DNA from: an uncultured Arenicella sp.
GTDB lineage: Bacteria > Pseudomonadota > Gammaproteobacteria > Arenicellales > Arenicellaceae
DNA: 64,000 bases
Reading direction: 5' to 3'
Assembly: GCA_947499305.1 (NCBI GenBank)
Contig: CANMNN010000004.1
Span: 124,001-188,000, forward strand
In this document: positions 61,437-64,000 of the stretch, in pieces
Position numbering within the stretch: position 1 is the first letter of the stretch
Layout of the letters: each line of letters opens with the position of its first letter
Made by a program: the position numbers and the translations under genes
The notes under the pieces: generated by a model
Database searches by the model: none
What the model was told of the DNA's origin: nothing
What the model saw: only the letters and a program-made list of their open reading frames with translations

Positions 61437-63604
61437 TAGTAGCTACTCTCTGCGTTTTCTGGCCATTTGATATTGCCACACTGGGCTTGTGACGCTAATT
61501 GAGGTCGCTCCCCATCTTTATGGATTTTCAAATACTCGACTAGAGCCAAGCGTTCGCGGTACGTAAGCTGCCGGCAATAGCCGGGTTTATCAGCTAGTTC
61601 ATAGCCAATAACTCCGTCTCCGCAAAGCCCGTCATTGAATTCGTGTCCTAGATTAGAATTGCCCGTGATCGAAGTATCGAATTTGAACGCCCCCTTAAAT
61701 TTGCTCACATTGATGCCGAGTGTTTCAGGTTCGAATTCTTTGCGACCAAGATAGAATATTTGGTCGCGATCCTCAGCAGGCGACAGCAGTTGCATTATGC
61801 TTGGCACCGAGCCGTTGTGTAGGTAAGGCGCAGTGGCCCAAATACCTTCCAACGGACGAGGTCGATATGCGCGCCAATTTTCAGGTCTATCAACTTCACC
61901 AAAACCATCTAGGTTAGCCACTATTTTCTCTTTACCCGGGACAATTTTGTAGCTGTCTTGCTCGATTAAACCCCATTCTCGATATTGTTTAGTACGTACC
62001 TCGCCCCCAAGAAAGCTCAAGCCTTCTGCAAAACCGGCCTTTGTTGGGTCAGGAATTGTCTCCTTGCTTGGCAAACGTAAAAAGGAACCGTTATCTCGTA
62101 AGACCTCAATTTGATCGATGAGTGGCGTAAGATCGTAACGATTATTCAACATGTTACTCGCCGATGTTGGGTCGGTACCTATATGTTCGAGTGGAATGTG
62201 AATCAGCTCCCAATACCAGTCGCGTTTGTATTGCAATTCAAACTCGCTCGCAGGCTTACCTAAGCGTTGAGACTCGCTAATTTGCACCGGCGGATGATTC
62301 TCGGAGTTCTTCAGCTCAATTAAGCTACCATCATTATTGGTCATCGTCGGACCGTGACACGTAGTACACTGATGTGTTTTGCCAGCATCGCTATAGTTGA
62401 TTTTTCCATCGACAGCTTTGCGTGGAAACGGACCGTGACACTTAGCGCACACGTCACCAAAAATTTTCTGGCCTTCCCCAGCGAGCTCTTGATCAACTTT
62501 TCCAAATAAGTCTTCTGGCCACTGGGGTGGTTCCAGCCATTGAAGCGTGGTTTCAATGCAATGTAATTCAGGCACCATAACTGAATTTTCATACAGATTA
62601 GCACTATGAGTAAGATCGATCTTCGCGCGAGTGCCCAGAGCTTCATTGATGTTTCTAGCCATTGCTTGGCTCACGGTGCCCATCCATTGAACCCAATCAA
62701 AGGCCCATATATCCCAAAGGTGAGGGTAGTTAACAGGGGCGTCAGCAACGTGATAATTCTTGGGTGAAATATAGTCACCGTATACTGTATTGGCAATTCG
62801 ACCCAGCGCGTCTGTGCGCCCGTAACCTTCTGCTGTGGGGTATAGCGAACCATTGTTTTTAGCATAAACCAAAGCTTGTTTTATTGACGACCAGGTTGCA
62901 CTGCGTAGCTCTTTTTTCTTGGCTGAGTAATCGGCATCAGGCACGTCTTTGAGTACTTTTTTTGCAAAACGATTAAATTTGAACGGATTGATATAAGTCG
63001 TTGTCAAAGACACTACGCTATTAGCAATAAACTGAGTCGGGTCGAGCGATGGCAAGGCGTGCCCCCCTGGGCCTCCATCGATTACCACCGCTGTGCCGCG
63101 ATAAGTGATTTGCGCTGAATGACACGCTGCGCAACTGACGTCGAGCATTTTTGCGTTAGTTTCTGGGTTGTAGTGCCAGGTTAAGCCTATGGGGAGGTCA
63201 CCAGGGTTGTTTTCATTTGGCGTGCTGGCCGGGTCATAGATAAACCCTAGCTGCTGCATGTATTCTCGCGTGATTAGCGGGTCTTTACCGACGGGCTTTT
63301 CAAGGCTGCTAATCCAGTCGTATTGGAGCCCGAAAAACTCGGTGCCTTGAGGTGTTCGATAGTAGGTCTGACGTTGTTTATCGCACCATCCTTGATAGCT
63401 TGGTGTTTTTTGTTCGCTATTTGGATCGTCGCAAACCAGCTCTGAACTGGGTGTGAGAAAACGATAGTCATTGATGGCGGTGTACTCTGGGATATTAGGG
63501 TACTTCGATATATACCAAAGATAGCCATAGCCTCCTACGAACAGGAGCACCAACAAACTTGCTAATACCTTGAGGAGCTTTTTCCAATGAAATAATTTTC
63601 TCAT
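61436..63604 (-). CDS. RoxA/MauG-like multi-haem c-type cytochrome (three CxxCH)
   Basis: 722 residues. An N-terminal anchor (LLKVLASLLVLLFVGGYGYLWYI) is followed by three haem motifs: C158-AAC-H162, C386-AKC-H390 and C413-TTC-H417. YGRTDALGRIANTVYG, LEGIWATAPYLHNGSVPS and AYRPRPLEG are shared with di-haem peroxidase/MauG-superfamily enzymes; the large size resembles RoxA-type oxygenases and fatty-acid dioxygenases of that superfamily. It is coupled to the catalase-like gene by a TAATG overlap. Substrate unknown. The third motif (residue 413), close to the second, is unusual for a two-haem family. Confidence 0.82.
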   Translation of the reverse strand: MRKLFHWKKLLKVLASLLVLLFVGGYGYLWYISKYPNIPEYTAINDYRFLTPSSELVCDDPNSEQKTPSYQGWCDKQRQTYYRTPQGTEFFGLQYDWISSLEKPVGKDPLITREYMQQLGFIYDPASTPNENNPGDLPIGLTWHYNPETNAKMLDVSCAACHSAQITYRGTAVVIDGGPGGHALPSLDPTQFIANSVVSLTTTYINPFKFNRFAKKVLKDVPDADYSAKKKELRSATWSSIKQALVYAKNNGSLYPTAEGYGRTDALGRIANTVYGDYISPKNYHVADAPVNYPHLWDIWAFDWVQWMGTVSQAMARNINEALGTRAKIDLTHSANLYENSVMVPELHCIETTLQWLEPPQWPEDLFGKVDQELAGEGQKIFGDVCAKCHGPFPRKAVDGKINYSDAGKTHQCTTCHGPTMTNNDGSLIELKNSENHPPVQISESQRLGKPASEFELQYKRDWYWELIHIPLEHIGTDPTSASNMLNNRYDLTPLIDQIEVLRDNGSFLRLPSKETIPDPTKAGFAEGLSFLGGEVRTKQYREWGLIEQDSYKIVPGKEKIVANLDGFGEVDRPENWRAYRPRPLEGIWATAPYLHNGSVPSIMQLLSPAEDRDQIFYLGRKEFEPETLGINVSKFKGAFKFDTSITGNSNLGHEFNDGLCGDGVIGYELADKPGYCRQLTYRERLALVEYLKIHKDGERPQLASQAQCGNIKWPENAESSY

Positions 63605-63685
63605 GCCGACCTTTTTTTAGTTATCGTTGTGACAAGCAATTTATGTGTTTTGTGCAGCGGACTTATCCCTGATCGGTTGATCTAG

Positions 63686-64000
63686 CTAGCCAGTGGCGCT
63701 TTCACTTAGGCAATCAAAAGAACTGCCGTTATGCTCAAGTTCTAGCCCTGCAATCGAACTCGGCATTTTTATCAAATATCCGGCTCCGCCACAGGTTATA
63801 TAGGCCGTTTTCATGTCATCGCCACCGAAGCATATATTGGATGGTAGTGGCGCTTTTGAGCCATCCGGCAGCTGTATTTCAAGGTATTCAACCTTTCCTT
63901 CAGGAGAAATAATAGAAATACCACCGTTAACGACAGGCGTGTTACCTTCAGGCAGCATTGTTGCTAAATAAACATTACCTTCAACGTCAACAGCCAGAGA
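63686..64000 (-). CDS. SMP-30/gluconolactonase-like protein, C-terminal part (5' end outside window)
   Basis: The frame is open through the right edge; the first ATG (63958) is internal. Residues from the edge read LAVDVEGNVYLATMLPEGN, then VNGGISIISPEGKVEYLEI and SNICFGGDDMKTAYITCGG, the typical C-terminal blades of the SMP-30/LRE propeller. The LAVDxxGNVYxA segment and the ICFGG strand carry metal-site contacts in the family. By family it would be a lactone or ester hydrolase. It is 81 bp upstream of the RoxA-like gene on the same strand. Confidence 0.85.
   Translation of the reverse strand, partial: SLAVDVEGNVYLATMLPEGNTPVVNGGISIISPEGKVEYLEIQLPDGSKAPLPSNICFGGDDMKTAYITCGGAGYLIKMPSSIAGLELEHNGSSFDCLSESATG

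Overview
The window is a gene-dense piece of a gammaproteobacterial chromosome (moderate GC, Shine-Dalgarno-led genes). This placement rests on the gene set: long-form QueF, MltF, a DusC-type dihydrouridine synthase, DUF3581, a large DUF349 protein, a complete System I cytochrome c maturation operon and many TonB-dependent functions. A marine, aerobic, non-fermenting lifestyle fits (Na+-coupled symporters, TonB receptors, c-type cytochromes), but the genus cannot be named from the sequence. I saw no IS element, prophage, CRISPR array or integron.

Layout. 1-2.4 kb: end of tadA, a HIT protein, a flavin reductase-like protein, a secreted NTR/TIMP-like protein and a TfoX C-terminal-domain protein. 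2.6-9.95 kb (minus): complete ccmABCDEFGHI operon. 10.1-14.1 kb: PPK2-type polyphosphate kinase, a small unknown, a TPR/Sel1 membrane protein and a peptidoglycan-binding lipoprotein. 14.3-26.6 kb (minus): a cobalamin riboswitch followed by btuB, cobO, cobQ, btuC, btuD, cobU, cbiB, the cobD-type decarboxylase, cobT, btuF, cobS and cobC. This covers B12/corrinoid uptake, adenosylation, amidation and nucleotide-loop assembly, with no corrin-ring synthesis genes. 26.8-30.3 kb: small heat-shock protein, flavin reductase-like protein, SDR and RsmB-family RNA methyltransferase.

30.35-39.9 kb is the most interesting block. A TauD-type Fe(II)/2-oxoglutarate dioxygenase and an aldo/keto reductase are divergent from a GntR/UTRA regulator, a GH31 glycosidase, a sodium:solute symporter and a TonB receptor. 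A palindrome is shared by two intergenic regions of this block. The set matches the logic of oxygenolytic sulfoquinovose degradation: glycoside import, hydrolysis, C-S cleavage by a dioxygenase, then reduction of 6-oxo-glucose to glucose. An alpha-xyloside route is the main alternative.

40-53.4 kb: tRNA-Ser(GGA), mltF, a sulfotransferase-like gene, queF, acyl-CoA dehydrogenase, dusC-type gene, BASS-family transporter, YkgJ-type protein, DUF349 protein, DUF3581 protein and a two-domain FabG-like reductase. 53.5-57 kb: a same-strand TPR / mono-haem cytochrome / DUF1254 group. 57-59.2 kb: two membrane proteins (one an M50-type metallopeptidase) and an exported methyltransferase-fold protein. 59.4-64 kb (minus): an SMP-30-like protein (truncated by the window edge), a RoxA/MauG-like multi-haem cytochrome, a catalase-like haem protein, a K+ channel-like protein and Bfd with a Fur-like box.
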